IMG/VR virus record: IMGVR_UViG_3300025083_000062
Location: 1-48,296 of that record
Reading direction: 5' to 3' (one strand)
DNA from: a virus
DNA: 48,296 nucleotides
Positions 40,986 through 48,120 of the stretch are shown piece after piece; position 1 is the stretch's first letter, and the number at the start of each line of letters is the position of its first letter. The notes beneath the pieces are model-generated. The model was not told where the DNA came from, did no database searches, and saw nothing but the letters and a program-made list of their open reading frames with translations. A program made the position numbers and the translations under genes.

Positions 40986-42958
40986 TGGGTCTCTGCCCAA
41001 TTTTTTCCTACATCATATGATCCTGGTGTAGGTATTTTGAATCCTAGTTCTTGACCAGTCTCAAGCATACAGTCTGCCTGTATCTGACCAAGACGTTTTG
41101 CTTCTTCTTCTGTGCCTATGACCTCAACTTGGTATTCGTCATGGATAAAGCCAACCATCTTGAACTTAATACCTTCCTTACGTGCTACGTCATGCCAACG
41201 TAGGAGGGTGTGTTTCATTAGGCAAGCCTCTCCATTCTGTAGGATACCTGCGAGTGCTTTGTGTGTGCTAGGCACCTTGACCCTACGTCCATCATATCCT
41301 TTGAACCAACCATTCTCTCCAACCTGTTTGATGTATCTGTTCTTCAGATCATAGAGACCACCAATGCTCATCTCGAAACGAGTACGTGCATCCTGTGCTT
41401 CCTTCTTGTTGACCTTCAGTATCTGTGCAGTCTTTGCTACACCTGCACCTAGCAGCCAAGCATAGATGAATGTCTTTGCCATGTCTCGTGTACCATTAGG
41501 AACATCAAGAGCATTCTTGTTCACGTTGTGGATGTCTGTCTCGTCTTCCTTCTTACCTAGCATGATGGCTTGGGCATACTGGTCTTCACCAAACATACGC
41601 CATAGGTAATCAGCAAGCACACGTAACTGAATACCATCAGCATCAGTACCGACAAGCCAAGAGCCTGAGGGTACAGTCCAACAAGCACGTAGGTGTACGT
41701 CATATTGCTTCTTCACTTCCTCTACTGCTGTCAGGGGTTCTACTCTTTTAGCATCTTCATGAAAAGGAGAAGAGATGTTAGCTGTGTTAGGATCTTTGTG
41801 TGCACACCGTCCAGTCCATGCACCAATGCTCTGTATCCTACCATGTATTCTGTTGTCTTCTTTGACTTGGTTAATCCACTCCACCAGTGAGGAACGTCTA
41901 CCTTCAAGGGTCAGCCACTGGGCCAGAGCTTTGGCTCCTGCAGGGGCATCCTCAGGCAGTGTGCTAAGGTTATCCTCAGACACAGTAAAACCATATCTGT
42001 CTAGGTGTTCCTTCTTCTGATCGTAGAACTCCTGATCCATAGCCTCGACTGACTTACCATAAGGATCACCAACCTGCTTACGTGCAAAGTTGATAGCTGT
42101 CTTTGTTCTATCGACTGGGTTCCAACCTGCATTCCATAAGGCATCAATGCGATCCTTGGGTGAGCCAGGTTTGAAATCAATCCAGTCAAAACAAACTAAG
42201 TCTTCACCTTCTCGTGTTGTCATTGCGTACTTGGACTTGGCATTCTTTACTGTCGCCATCTCTTCACCATCTTTCTTCAGACGATACTTGATGCGATTGA
42301 CCTCAGTCATCTTAGGTGGGAAGTCCACTTGGAATTGTTCTTCCAGTGTCTTCATCTTCTGCTGAACTGAGTTGAGTAGGAACTCTGCCTTGTTCTTATC
42401 GAAGTAGAAACCATAGTACTGTGTGCGTACCAATTCTATCTGTACGTTGTGTTCTGTTCTTAGAGAAAGTTTCCAATCATTATCCCAAATAACAGAAGAG
42501 AAATGTTCATAAAGAGCATGAGTAACCTCGATGTCTCCATACCAGTATTCAACCATTTCATCACTGAACTTATCAAATTCATGGAAGTCTCCTTTATGTT
42601 TGTTCAATCTTATACCCCAAGCCTGTAGGCTGTGAGGAAACTTAGCACCCTTGGGTGTGTCAATGTCGTAGTCCACAAGGCGACTGATCAGCAATGTGTC
42701 TATGACTTTCTGTGGGTCTATGAGTCGAGGCTTCAGTAGTTTGTTCAACATGGGTGCATCAAACTGTATGAAGTTGTGACCAACGATTAGGTCTGCTGAT
42801 TCATACCAAGCGATAGCTGCTGCCTTAGCTACTGGATCTTCGTGGCAGTTCTCAAACTTGTGTACTTCACCAGTGGAAAGATCCTTCCCACCACAAAGCC
42901 ACAGCTTGGTGCTGTCCTCTAGCCCATTAGTTTCTATGTCACTGATGACGATCTTCAT
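40982..42958 (-). CDS. Family A DNA polymerase (T7-like) with 3'-5' exonuclease
   Basis: A 658-residue replicative polymerase. Exonuclease: D7-x-E9, N62-x4-D67, Y138-x3-D142. Polymerase: motif A D439-A-D-G-I-Q444-L-R, motif B R491-x3-K495-x3-Y499, motif C H606-D607-E608. Spacing in motif B equals T7 (R518, K522, Y526). Y499 corresponds to position 762 in E. coli Pol I, where Tyr or Phe has been associated with virulent phages; Tyr also favours dideoxynucleotide acceptance. Q444 replaces the steric-gate Glu (T7 E480). No thioredoxin-binding loop comparison could be made. Overlaps the primase-helicase gene by 4 bases. Confidence 0.95.
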   Translation of the reverse strand: MKIVISDIETNGLEDSTKLWLCGGKDLSTGEVHKFENCHEDPVAKAAAIAWYESADLIVGHNFIQFDAPMLNKLLKPRLIDPQKVIDTLLISRLVDYDIDTPKGAKFPHSLQAWGIRLNKHKGDFHEFDKFSDEMVEYWYGDIEVTHALYEHFSSVIWDNDWKLSLRTEHNVQIELVRTQYYGFYFDKNKAEFLLNSVQQKMKTLEEQFQVDFPPKMTEVNRIKYRLKKDGEEMATVKNAKSKYAMTTREGEDLVCFDWIDFKPGSPKDRIDALWNAGWNPVDRTKTAINFARKQVGDPYGKSVEAMDQEFYDQKKEHLDRYGFTVSEDNLSTLPEDAPAGAKALAQWLTLEGRRSSLVEWINQVKEDNRIHGRIQSIGAWTGRCAHKDPNTANISSPFHEDAKRVEPLTAVEEVKKQYDVHLRACWTVPSGSWLVGTDADGIQLRVLADYLWRMFGEDQYAQAIMLGKKEDETDIHNVNKNALDVPNGTRDMAKTFIYAWLLGAGVAKTAQILKVNKKEAQDARTRFEMSIGGLYDLKNRYIKQVGENGWFKGYDGRRVKVPSTHKALAGILQNGEACLMKHTLLRWHDVARKEGIKFKMVGFIHDEYQVEVIGTEEEAKRLGQIQADCMLETGQELGFKIPTPGSYDVGKNWAETH

Positions 42959-44550
42959 CCCTGAAACACTGCCTCCTCCAGTATCGTAGTCTCAGGATCG
43001 TAGTAGACTGACCCTGCGTTGCCTAACTTAGCGAAGGGTCTGTTCTTGTCAACGATGAAGTGTGTTGTGTTACGTTCTACCTCATCATCTGATTCAGTAT
43101 CACGTTGCAGTTTGATACAGATGATTGCCTCTTCCTCAAGTGAAGCTGCATACTTGGTACGTCCATCCTCATTGACCTGGGAGATAAAGACTACACCAAT
43201 GTTCAACTCCTTGGCAAGCTGTGCCATGCGTGAGCCTAGTGTGGTCAGTGTACTGGTGGCTGCATCAACCCCAGAGTTTGACAGGTAGGCCAGACGTTGG
43301 ACGTGATCAATGAAGATGTACTCTGCGCCATAGACTGTTGATGCTAGGCGTACATACTCCAACAACTGCATAGGATCATCGTGGGACTGCATCTCAAAGA
43401 TGATTGTGCTTTCACCACCTGCCATCTTCTGGGCTGCAGCAATGACCTGCTCCTCAGTAAACCCTGTGGCAATGGCATCCTCTTTGGTTCGTACATTCCA
43501 GCCCAACTCGTAGGTTGCCATAGCACGATAGGTGGTGGACTTCATCTCTTCCATGTGGAGTAGGGCCACTCGTGTCTGTTGCTTCAGTAGGGCAACCTCA
43601 AAGTATCTGACTAGCTCAGTCTTACCTTGCCCACGCAGTGCCTTGATGAATGTCAGGCCACCCTTAACTAGGCCACGTAGCTTATCGTCTAGGCCAGTGT
43701 GTCCTGTTGGTACATACTCGTAGGGGTTCTCAGTTGTGATTGCTTTCTCAACTTCAAGATCACCTACAAAGAAATTGTCTGGGCTGAAACGTTGAGGCTT
43801 GAGTGCTGCCCACTTCAGGTCATCACCATCACCTTCCATCAGGAACTCGTTGGCATCTTTCCACTTGGACATGGGTACGTAGTAAAACTTGTCAGGCATC
43901 ATGCTGTAAAGTTTCTGTGCTGCACCCTTACCTGCTGCGTCAAGTTCACCTGCGTAGACTACCATCTCAAAGGCATTGAGATACTCAAAGTTATCTTTGA
44001 TAAACTTCTCTGATAGGCTTGCACTTGGTAGTGACTTCACAGGGTAGGACTTGCCTAGTACCTGATAGAGACTGGCAGCATCGAACTCACCCTCTGTGAT
44101 GTAGATACGTTTGCTTGATCCTGCATTGAAGTCAGGGCCAAACAGATCAGTGGGTGCTCCACGTTCCTTTGTCCAGAACTTCTTCTCTGCAAAGCCACGA
44201 TACTTTACGTTGTTAGGATACTTGAATGCGTAACGTACTGGTGTGCTGTTCTCACCATACTGCAGTTGGATGTTGTAGAGTTTAGCTACGTCTTCATCCA
44301 ACCCACGAATGTCGTTGAACCTACCAGAAATAATCTTGGTGTTGCGTAGGTCTACCTTTGGTGGAGGGGGAGGGTATGTTCCCTCTGCCCAGGAAAACTT
44401 CTTGTCTCTGCCAGGGTATGCTCTACCACATGAATGGCATGAGCCTACTTTAAGTACTACGTTATATGAGAATGCATCACTACTTGCACAATCCTCGAAG
44501 GGGCAAGGCTGATGGGTTATCTCGTTGCTGCTGTTCACTGCTGCTGTCAT
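42955..44550 (-). CDS. Bifunctional primase-helicase (T7 gp4-like)
   Basis: A 531-residue protein unwinding DNA and making primers. C16, C21, C38, C41 form the zinc-binding domain that reads the primase site; a TOPRIM fold follows with E153-G-E155 and E202-L-D204 (the usual D-x-D is E-x-D here). The helicase has P-loop R-G-Q-G-K310-T311, Walker B F-I-D415-H, a sensor-type S-Q-V-N-E and a C-terminal R-P-F-A-K segment, all RecA/DnaB-like. AAAGGAA precedes the ATG. Coupled to polymerase by an ATGA overlap, so both fork enzymes are made together. Confidence 0.93.
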   Translation of the reverse strand: MTAAVNSSNEITHQPCPFEDCASSDAFSYNVVLKVGSCHSCGRAYPGRDKKFSWAEGTYPPPPPKVDLRNTKIISGRFNDIRGLDEDVAKLYNIQLQYGENSTPVRYAFKYPNNVKYRGFAEKKFWTKERGAPTDLFGPDFNAGSSKRIYITEGEFDAASLYQVLGKSYPVKSLPSASLSEKFIKDNFEYLNAFEMVVYAGELDAAGKGAAQKLYSMMPDKFYYVPMSKWKDANEFLMEGDGDDLKWAALKPQRFSPDNFFVGDLEVEKAITTENPYEYVPTGHTGLDDKLRGLVKGGLTFIKALRGQGKTELVRYFEVALLKQQTRVALLHMEEMKSTTYRAMATYELGWNVRTKEDAIATGFTEEQVIAAAQKMAGGESTIIFEMQSHDDPMQLLEYVRLASTVYGAEYIFIDHVQRLAYLSNSGVDAATSTLTTLGSRMAQLAKELNIGVVFISQVNEDGRTKYAASLEEEAIICIKLQRDTESDDEVERNTTHFIVDKNRPFAKLGNAGSVYYDPETTILEEAVFQG

Positions 44551-44662
44551 TACACTGTTCCTTTTCTTTCGATCTTTGACGTTCTTCCAAAGTCATAGCA
44601 CGAATCTTATCACGATACCACTCATTTTCAAGTGGCTTCCTCCCCTCAGGTAGCTTCGTCAT
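44480..44662 (-). CDS. Small charged protein preceding primase-helicase
   Basis: A 60-residue hydrophilic protein: an N-terminal helix (W-Y-R-D-K-I-R-A-M-T-L-E-E-R-Q-R-S-K) and a Gln/Ser-rich end. GGAG lies 7 bases before the ATG. It overlaps the gene upstream by 17 bases and runs 71 bases into the primase-helicase gene in another frame; without it 95 bases would be empty in an otherwise gapless module, which favours a real gene. Function unknown. Confidence 0.5.
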   Translation of the reverse strand: MTKLPEGRKPLENEWYRDKIRAMTLEERQRSKEKEQCNDSSSEQQQRDNPSALPLRGLCK

Positions 44663-44891
44663 CTTCTACTCCAAATTTATACTCTGTCAGATCATCTGCT
44701 TCATACCTTATATGGTCTTCGATGAAGTCATATACAACCTGCAAATCTAACTTTGCTGCTGCACAATACAACACTAGCCTCAGCCCTTCCTCCTGCAGTA
44801 GCTTGGCGCAGTTATTATCAAGGTGGAACTGGTAGGTGGCACTGCCATCCTCGTGTTCCTCTACCTGTTCAACTCCAATCATTCCAGTCAT
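44646..44891 (-). CDS. Hypothetical small acidic protein
   Basis: An 81-residue protein. ATG 44891 follows GAGG by 6 bases and begins 2 bases after the ThyX stop; a longer in-frame start at 44954 lies inside thyX and is rejected. An N-terminal beta-like part (Y-Q-F-H-L-D-N) is followed by a helix (L-L-Q-E-E-G-L-R-L-V-L-Y-C-A) and an acidic C-terminus. Small proteins of this kind lie near the replication genes of T7-like marine phages; no function known to me. Confidence 0.65.
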   Translation of the reverse strand: MTGMIGVEQVEEHEDGSATYQFHLDNNCAKLLQEEGLRLVLYCAAAKLDLQVVYDFIEDHIRYEADDLTEYKFGVEDDEAT

Positions 44892-44892
44892 A

Positions 44893-45549
44893 TCAATCCT
44901 CGTATGCTCGTAATGCTTCCCATGATACAGGGAATAGCTTTGCCATCTCTTCATCTATATGGTTAGCCACGATCTGTGTTTCAAGTTGTGTGTCAGGCTT
45001 ACATCGTAGACTACACATCTTATGCATTGCTTTCATTGTACCTGACCAGTACCACTCTGTCATCATGCTCTGTGGTAGTACCATACGTGCTTGCTCTGGT
45101 GCTACACCTTCATCAAGTAGCTGTGTATATACACCTAGCATCGTGTCATTAAAGTAATGTACGTTAGCGTTACTCTTAACAATACCATCACTGCCCTGCT
45201 TCTTGTCTTCACTACGTCCACGCCATACATCAGGTTGATAAAACTCAGGCTCTTCATCCACGTATCGTCTACTTATTTCGTTCCAAATTGTGTACTCATG
45301 TTTCTGAAGCTGACGAGCTACAAAGATAGGAGCTTTGACGTGGAAGGTAACAAACGTGTGATTGAATGGGCTGTAGTGTTTGTGTTTGGCTAGATACTTG
45401 ATCAGCTTGTCATCCTTAAACTGCAGCACCTTTGGCTCACCATTGTGCACCGTTGGCATCCAGTCTGACTTCTTACCAAAGCTAACTCGTGCAGCATTCA
45501 CAACTGACAGGTCAGATCCCATGTGGTCTATGTATGTTACTTCAATCAT
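44893..45549 (-). CDS. thyX: Flavin-dependent thymidylate synthase
   Basis: A 218-residue ThyX making dTMP from dUMP with methylene-tetrahydrofolate, FAD and NADPH. The signature R-H-R-x2-S-x-N-x2-S-x-R appears as K83-H84-E85-x2-I88-x-N90-x2-S93-x-R95: the core N, S and R are kept, but the first R, the second R and the first S are replaced. Y-S-P-F-N-H (59-64) and F-V-A-R-Q (76-80) are as in the family. It forms a dNTP-supply group with RNR and MazG. Its start overlaps the HNH endonuclease gene by 8 bases. Confidence 0.92.
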   Translation of the reverse strand: MIEVTYIDHMGSDLSVVNAARVSFGKKSDWMPTVHNGEPKVLQFKDDKLIKYLAKHKHYSPFNHTFVTFHVKAPIFVARQLQKHEYTIWNEISRRYVDEEPEFYQPDVWRGRSEDKKQGSDGIVKSNANVHYFNDTMLGVYTQLLDEGVAPEQARMVLPQSMMTEWYWSGTMKAMHKMCSLRCKPDTQLETQIVANHIDEEMAKLFPVSWEALRAYED

Positions 45550-46159
45550 TCATCTGTTCCTTCATTTGATCCCTACCTTCACCATGATAAGGGGAGTATC
45601 CATACTTTATTTCTGCTTCTTTCCTTACCAGTACTGCTTCATCTTTGTTAGAAAAATGACCAAGATATATGTCTTCACCTTTGTCAGATATTCTAGCAAC
45701 CCACTTATCAAGAACTTTACTAAAGTGTACACCAACTGTGCCTGAAGTATTGTCACTTCTTAATGGTAAGTTTTTACCATTTAATACTTTGTCTGCTTTT
45801 CTTAGGTTACTAATCCTATTATCAGTTGAGTCACCATTGATGTGATCAATATCAAAGTCAGGCCATTCCTTGTAGAGCAATGCCCAAATAATTCTGTGCT
45901 CTTTATAGATATAACCATTTAAGTGGATAAGCCTAGAAAAATAAGGTCTCCTACCAACATCTATGAATTTTTTCTGACAACTATTGTGGACGTAACCTGC
46001 ACGTTTACCAGATGTTCTTGTGTGACTTATTCGCATAGCTTTTGTTGTCTTAAAGTGATGCCTTGGTCTTTCTTTCCAGAATAAATAACCAGTATCTTCG
46101 TCATAAGAGAAGTACTCATGTAAAGTTTCTGCAGGTAATGCAAGATATTTTGAAGTCAT
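45542..46159 (-). CDS. HNH homing endonuclease with AP2 domain
   Basis: A 205-residue selfish endonuclease. H-R-I-I-W (about 92-96) and D-I-D-H-I-N-G-D (about 107-114) with N-R-I-S-N-L-R form the HNH motif; residues about 142-185 (G-V-H-F-S-K, K-W-V-A-R-I, Y-L-G-H-F) are an AP2-type DNA-binding domain. Such enzymes spread by cutting sites in related phages that lack them. It sits between tRNA-Arg and thyX and overlaps the thyX start; thyX itself is uninterrupted, so it is a free-standing homing gene. Its base composition looks somewhat more AT-rich than thyX, consistent with recent arrival. Confidence 0.88.
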   Translation of the reverse strand: MTSKYLALPAETLHEYFSYDEDTGYLFWKERPRHHFKTTKAMRISHTRTSGKRAGYVHNSCQKKFIDVGRRPYFSRLIHLNGYIYKEHRIIWALLYKEWPDFDIDHINGDSTDNRISNLRKADKVLNGKNLPLRSDNTSGTVGVHFSKVLDKWVARISDKGEDIYLGHFSNKDEAVLVRKEAEIKYGYSPYHGEGRDQMKEQMND

Positions 46160-46179
46160 GTCAGTTTCCTTTCTGGTAT

Positions 46180-46256
46180 TGGCCCACCCTGTAGGACTCG
46201 AACCTACAACCTACTGCTTAGAAGGCAGTTGCTCTATCCAGTTGAGCTAAGGGTGG
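46180..46256 (-). tRNA. tRNA-Arg (anticodon UCU), CCA encoded
   Basis: A full cloverleaf: acceptor CCACCCT/AGGGTGG, D arm AGCTC...GAGC, anticodon stem ACTGC/GCAGT with loop CTTCTAA (anticodon TCT), T arm GTAGG-TTCGAGT-CCTAC, discriminator G and an encoded CCA (3' end at 46180). It reads AGA/AGG. AGA is a frequent arginine codon across the window, so the tRNA would help translate phage messages in a host that prefers CGN codons (inference). Confidence 0.93.
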
Positions 46257-46262
46257 TATCTC

Positions 46263-46448
46263 TCAGAACATAGGTTCCCAGACTTCACCTTGTTCTCTGC
46301 GTTTCTTTGCTTCCTCTAACTGTGGCTTCAGTAGGTCAGCTAGATCAAGTTGGTTGTCCCACTCGTAGTCATCTATCTGTCGTGCCAGGTCAGAGATATA
46401 TTTCTCTAGACTTACTAGTCTTCCTTCAAAAGTTCTCGTCTGTATCAT
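46263..46448 (-). CDS. Small helical phage protein
   Basis: A 61-residue protein that is one long amphipathic helix or coiled coil (R-T-F-E-G-R-L-V-S-L-E-K-Y-I-S-D-L-A, then K-P-Q-L-E-E-A-K-K-R-R). Ends 6 bases before the tRNA. Proteins with the same E-G-R-L-x-S-L-E-K-Y core occur in other marine phages, unknown function. GGGAGA lies upstream of the ATG. Confidence 0.7.
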   Translation of the reverse strand: MIQTRTFEGRLVSLEKYISDLARQIDDYEWDNQLDLADLLKPQLEEAKKRREQGEVWEPMF

Positions 46449-46519
46449 TCCAATCTCCCAAGCCAGTGTGTTACATCATCGTGTGGATCATCTGTCCATG
46501 TAGTCCTTGTCCCATTCAA
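46445..46519 (-). CDS. Possible 24-residue mini-protein
   Basis: A short frame starting at TTG 46519 (AAGGA 8 bases upstream) and ending in a TGA that overlaps the ATG of the next gene, the same junction used elsewhere in this module. It is Asp/Thr/Trp-rich. It fills a gap of about 40 bases but also overlaps the gene upstream; evidence is only the junction and ribosome site. Confidence 0.22.
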   Translation of the reverse strand: MNGTRTTWTDDPHDDVTHWLGRLE

Positions 46520-46736
46520 TCTGAATATCCTTCCCCATTACTTCAGACAATGCTTTAACCACTGATTCACTTCCCTTTTCAAACCCTTCATCGTATGCTT
46601 CTGCTATGTCTTCCTTATCGTTGTACTGCCTATACAGGAAACCTGCTAAGAAAGATAGGACTACAATTAAAATTGTAATAGGTTCTGGTATATAAATATT
46701 CAATGGTATATCCTCAAATCTTTTTGTTTCTTCCAC
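46488..46736 (-). CDS. Small single-pass membrane protein
   Basis: An 82-residue protein with one hydrophobic segment at about residues 19-34 (I-T-I-L-I-V-V-L-S-F-L-A-G-F-L) and an acidic cytoplasmic-type tail. It overlaps the upstream gene by 37 bases; a TTG start preceded by GAGGAT would shorten it by 11 residues. Early-expressed small membrane proteins often interfere with host envelope functions, but nothing specific is seen. Confidence 0.6.
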   Translation of the reverse strand: MEETKRFEDIPLNIYIPEPITILIVVLSFLAGFLYRQYNDKEDIAEAYDEGFEKGSESVVKALSEVMGKDIQIEWDKDYMDR

Positions 46737-46903
46737 TCATGAAACTGTTCTGCTGTTAGTCCACTGTCTTCCATAAACTCTTGTAGATCGTAGACTGATT
46801 CCATCAGTTCAGTATTCGTCAACATAATTTTTTTCATTAAGTCTTCTGTGTCTTCCTCATTCAACAACTGTAAAACTTTCTTGTAGTCATCATCTGTCAC
46901 CAT
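46700..46903 (-). CDS. Small acidic helical protein
   Basis: A 67-residue, mostly helical acidic protein (L-L-N-E-E-D-T-E-D-L-M-K-K). GGAGG stands only 2 bases before ATG 46903 and 5 bases before the adjacent GTG 46900, so the GTG may be the real start. It overlaps the upstream membrane protein gene by 7 bases. Function unknown. Confidence 0.6.
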   Translation of the reverse strand: MVTDDDYKKVLQLLNEEDTEDLMKKIMLTNTELMESVYDLQEFMEDSGLTAEQFHEWKKQKDLRIYH

Positions 46904-47118
46904 GTCCTCCTTGTTTTCCAGTAGACCCAACACTCAGAGCAGTGACCTCTGCCTAGGACTACATCAATCAACCAAACAATATTAAATCTTTTATCTCTTT
47001 TCCATTGCCAGTTTCTAGCACTGAAAGTTTGGTTGTTACTACCCCCTAATACTACATTAATCAGAACACTGATAGCTGTAATAACTCTGAACCAGTAGGG
47101 CTTACCTGTAGTATACAC
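46897..47118 (-). CDS. Small phage membrane protein
   Basis: A 73-residue protein starting at GTG 47118 with AAAGGAA upstream. Residues about 8-25 are hydrophobic (F-R-V-I-T-A-I-S-V-L-I-N-V-V-L); N-Q-T-F-S-A-R-N-W-Q-W-K-R-D (29-42) followed by W-L-I-D and a H-C-x2-C-W motif are characteristic of a recurrent small phage protein family of unknown function. Its leader holds the large inverted repeat at 47137-47202. Confidence 0.7.
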   Translation of the reverse strand: MYTTGKPYWFRVITAISVLINVVLGGSNNQTFSARNWQWKRDKRFNIVWLIDVVLGRGHCSECWVYWKTRRTW

Positions 47119-47136
47119 TTTAAGTTCCTTTCTTAA

Positions 47137-47212
47137 AGTATTACTAACAGTAACTAATCTATATAAGAAATAAAGATATAAGTTTTAACTGTTAGTAATA
47201 CTATTAGTATTA
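47137..47212. repeat. 15-bp perfect inverted repeat plus 17-bp palindrome, AT-rich
   Basis: AGTATTACTAACAGT (47137-47151) is repeated in exact inverse at 47188-47202 across 36 AT-rich bases. Overlapping its right arm, TAATACTA-t-TAGTATTA (47196-47212) is a second near-perfect palindrome, so AGTATTA occurs three times in alternating orientation. Candidate roles: replication origin, operator, or a stable 5' leader hairpin for the gene at 47118. Confidence 0.6.
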
Positions 47213-47238
47213 GTTATATTGATCCTGTTTCGTTTCAA
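47213..47238 (-). promoter_or_regulatory. Candidate early leftward promoter
   Basis: TATAAC (47218-47213) with TTGAAA (47238-47233) upstream; the 14-base spacing is short. The 14-mer GATCAATATAACTA (47224-47211) is identical to the -10 region of the capsid promoter. Transcription would run into the inverted repeat and the gene at 47118. Confidence 0.35.
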
Positions 47239-47253
47239 GTATGACAGATTGTC

Positions 47254-47328
47254 TCACCACCCAATAAACACAAGTAACCCTACGTAACCCACGTTCAGTG
47301 CTATCGCTATGATCTCGTATGTTTCCAT
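47254..47328 (-). CDS. Possible 24-residue membrane peptide
   Basis: The ATG shares its A with the stop of the upstream gene (TGATG), so it can be made by re-initiation. The peptide is a single hydrophobic helix (I-I-A-I-A-L-N-V-G-Y-V-G-L-L-V-F-I-G-W). No ribosome site of its own. Real translation is plausible from the junction, but unproven. Confidence 0.38.
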   Translation of the reverse strand: METYEIIAIALNVGYVGLLVFIGW

Positions 47329-47549
47329 CAGGTTCTGTTCGCTCTGCTGTCGTAGATGTTAGTCCAAGTGTACTCTCTATTGTCCACGTCTGTTAGTCTC
47401 CAGTATCCATCAACACAGTGGTTGATCATGCTGTCTGCCTGAAACATGGCATGTGTCTTTATGTTCTTGTCTCTACTGTCGAAGTAGTATGTTCGTTGCT
47501 TGCCGCCATAGTTAAACGTGTAAGAAATCTCGTGCTCTGGGTCAATCAT
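47328..47549 (-). CDS. Hypothetical small protein, beta-rich
   Basis: A 73-residue protein rich in Tyr/Trp/Asp with alternating beta-type segments (I-S-Y-T-F-N-Y-G-G, Y-Y-F-D-S-R-D). Its ATG overlaps the previous stop by 4 bases. No recognised family. It belongs to the run of small early genes at the right end. Confidence 0.6.
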   Translation of the reverse strand: MIDPEHEISYTFNYGGKQRTYYFDSRDKNIKTHAMFQADSMINHCVDGYWRLTDVDNREYTWTNIYDSRANRT

Positions 47550-47689
47550 GTCTTCAACTTCTCCATCTTAACTGTGTAACCAAATGAGGTGTAAACTCTC
47601 CACAGTTTTGTTGCTTCTTCCATTGTTTTGACTAGGTGATTTGCAATACGCAAACCACCCTTGTCTGATATGATTAGATCAATCCACAT
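47546..47689 (-). CDS. Hypothetical 47-residue protein
   Basis: Starts at ATG 47689, which shares its A with the TAA of the upstream gene, and ends in an ATGA overlap with the gene at 47549. Both junctions fit the tight coupling of the module, which is the main reason to accept it. Short helical, mixed charge; the centre reads as an amphipathic helix (L-V-K-T-M-E-E-A-T-K-L-W-R-V-Y). Function unknown. Confidence 0.55.
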   Translation of the reverse strand: MWIDLIISDKGGLRIANHLVKTMEEATKLWRVYTSFGYTVKMEKLKT

Positions 47690-48048
47690 TAGTCTAGTCT
47701 CGAATCCGCAAAGGCTTCTAGGCCATAGGCTTTGAGTATTGTAGCTGCAGCCTGTGCACCTGCAAGTTTGCAGTCAATGTTCTGGAAGCCACAGGTGCTA
47801 GGGTTCCACCACTGGTAGGCTTTACCTGTCCAGTCCTTCTTTAGACCTAGGGCTGTAAGAACTTTACGTTCTTCTTTACCTAGTTTGGTGTTGCCCTTGT
47901 GCTTTGGGTAGACTGTGACCCAAGCAAACCCACAGGCATACTTGTCTTCATTATCAAGATACTTTTCGATGTACTTGTTGGTGGCTACGACTGCTGATGC
48001 CCACGCCTCTTCACGAATTTTTTCTGCTGTGTTTACAGTAAGTTCCAT
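47689..48048 (-). CDS. Conserved-type phage protein of unknown function
   Basis: A 119-residue protein. AAAGGAA stands 6 bases before ATG 48048; an in-frame extension to 48102 lacks a ribosome site. An N-terminal helix is followed by C-G-F-A-W-V-T-V-Y-P (about 41-50), a basic K-L-G-K-E-E-R segment, W-W-N-P-S, and a C-terminal Ala-rich helix (A-G-A-Q-A-A-A-T-I-L-K). I recognise this layout from small proteins of other marine phages but no function is known. Three cysteines lie in the core. Confidence 0.7.
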   Translation of the reverse strand: MELTVNTAEKIREEAWASAVVATNKYIEKYLDNEDKYACGFAWVTVYPKHKGNTKLGKEERKVLTALGLKKDWTGKAYQWWNPSTCGFQNIDCKLAGAQAAATILKAYGLEAFADSRLD

Positions 48049-48120
48049 TTGTTTTCCTTTCTTTCTGTAACTATTACATGGGGTTTGGGTGGGGTATTTC
48101 AACCCCCTGTCTACAAAAAT

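Noticed and set aside
46180-46256. tRNA as a prophage attachment site
   Set aside because: No integrase, excisionase or repressor is seen, and the tRNA is complete with its own CCA inside a lytic gene module.
48049-48120. G-quadruplex or terminator in the G-rich stretch near 48080
   Set aside because: Only three G-runs are present and no U-tract follows either way; a GGGG/CCCC pairing is possible but unconvincing.
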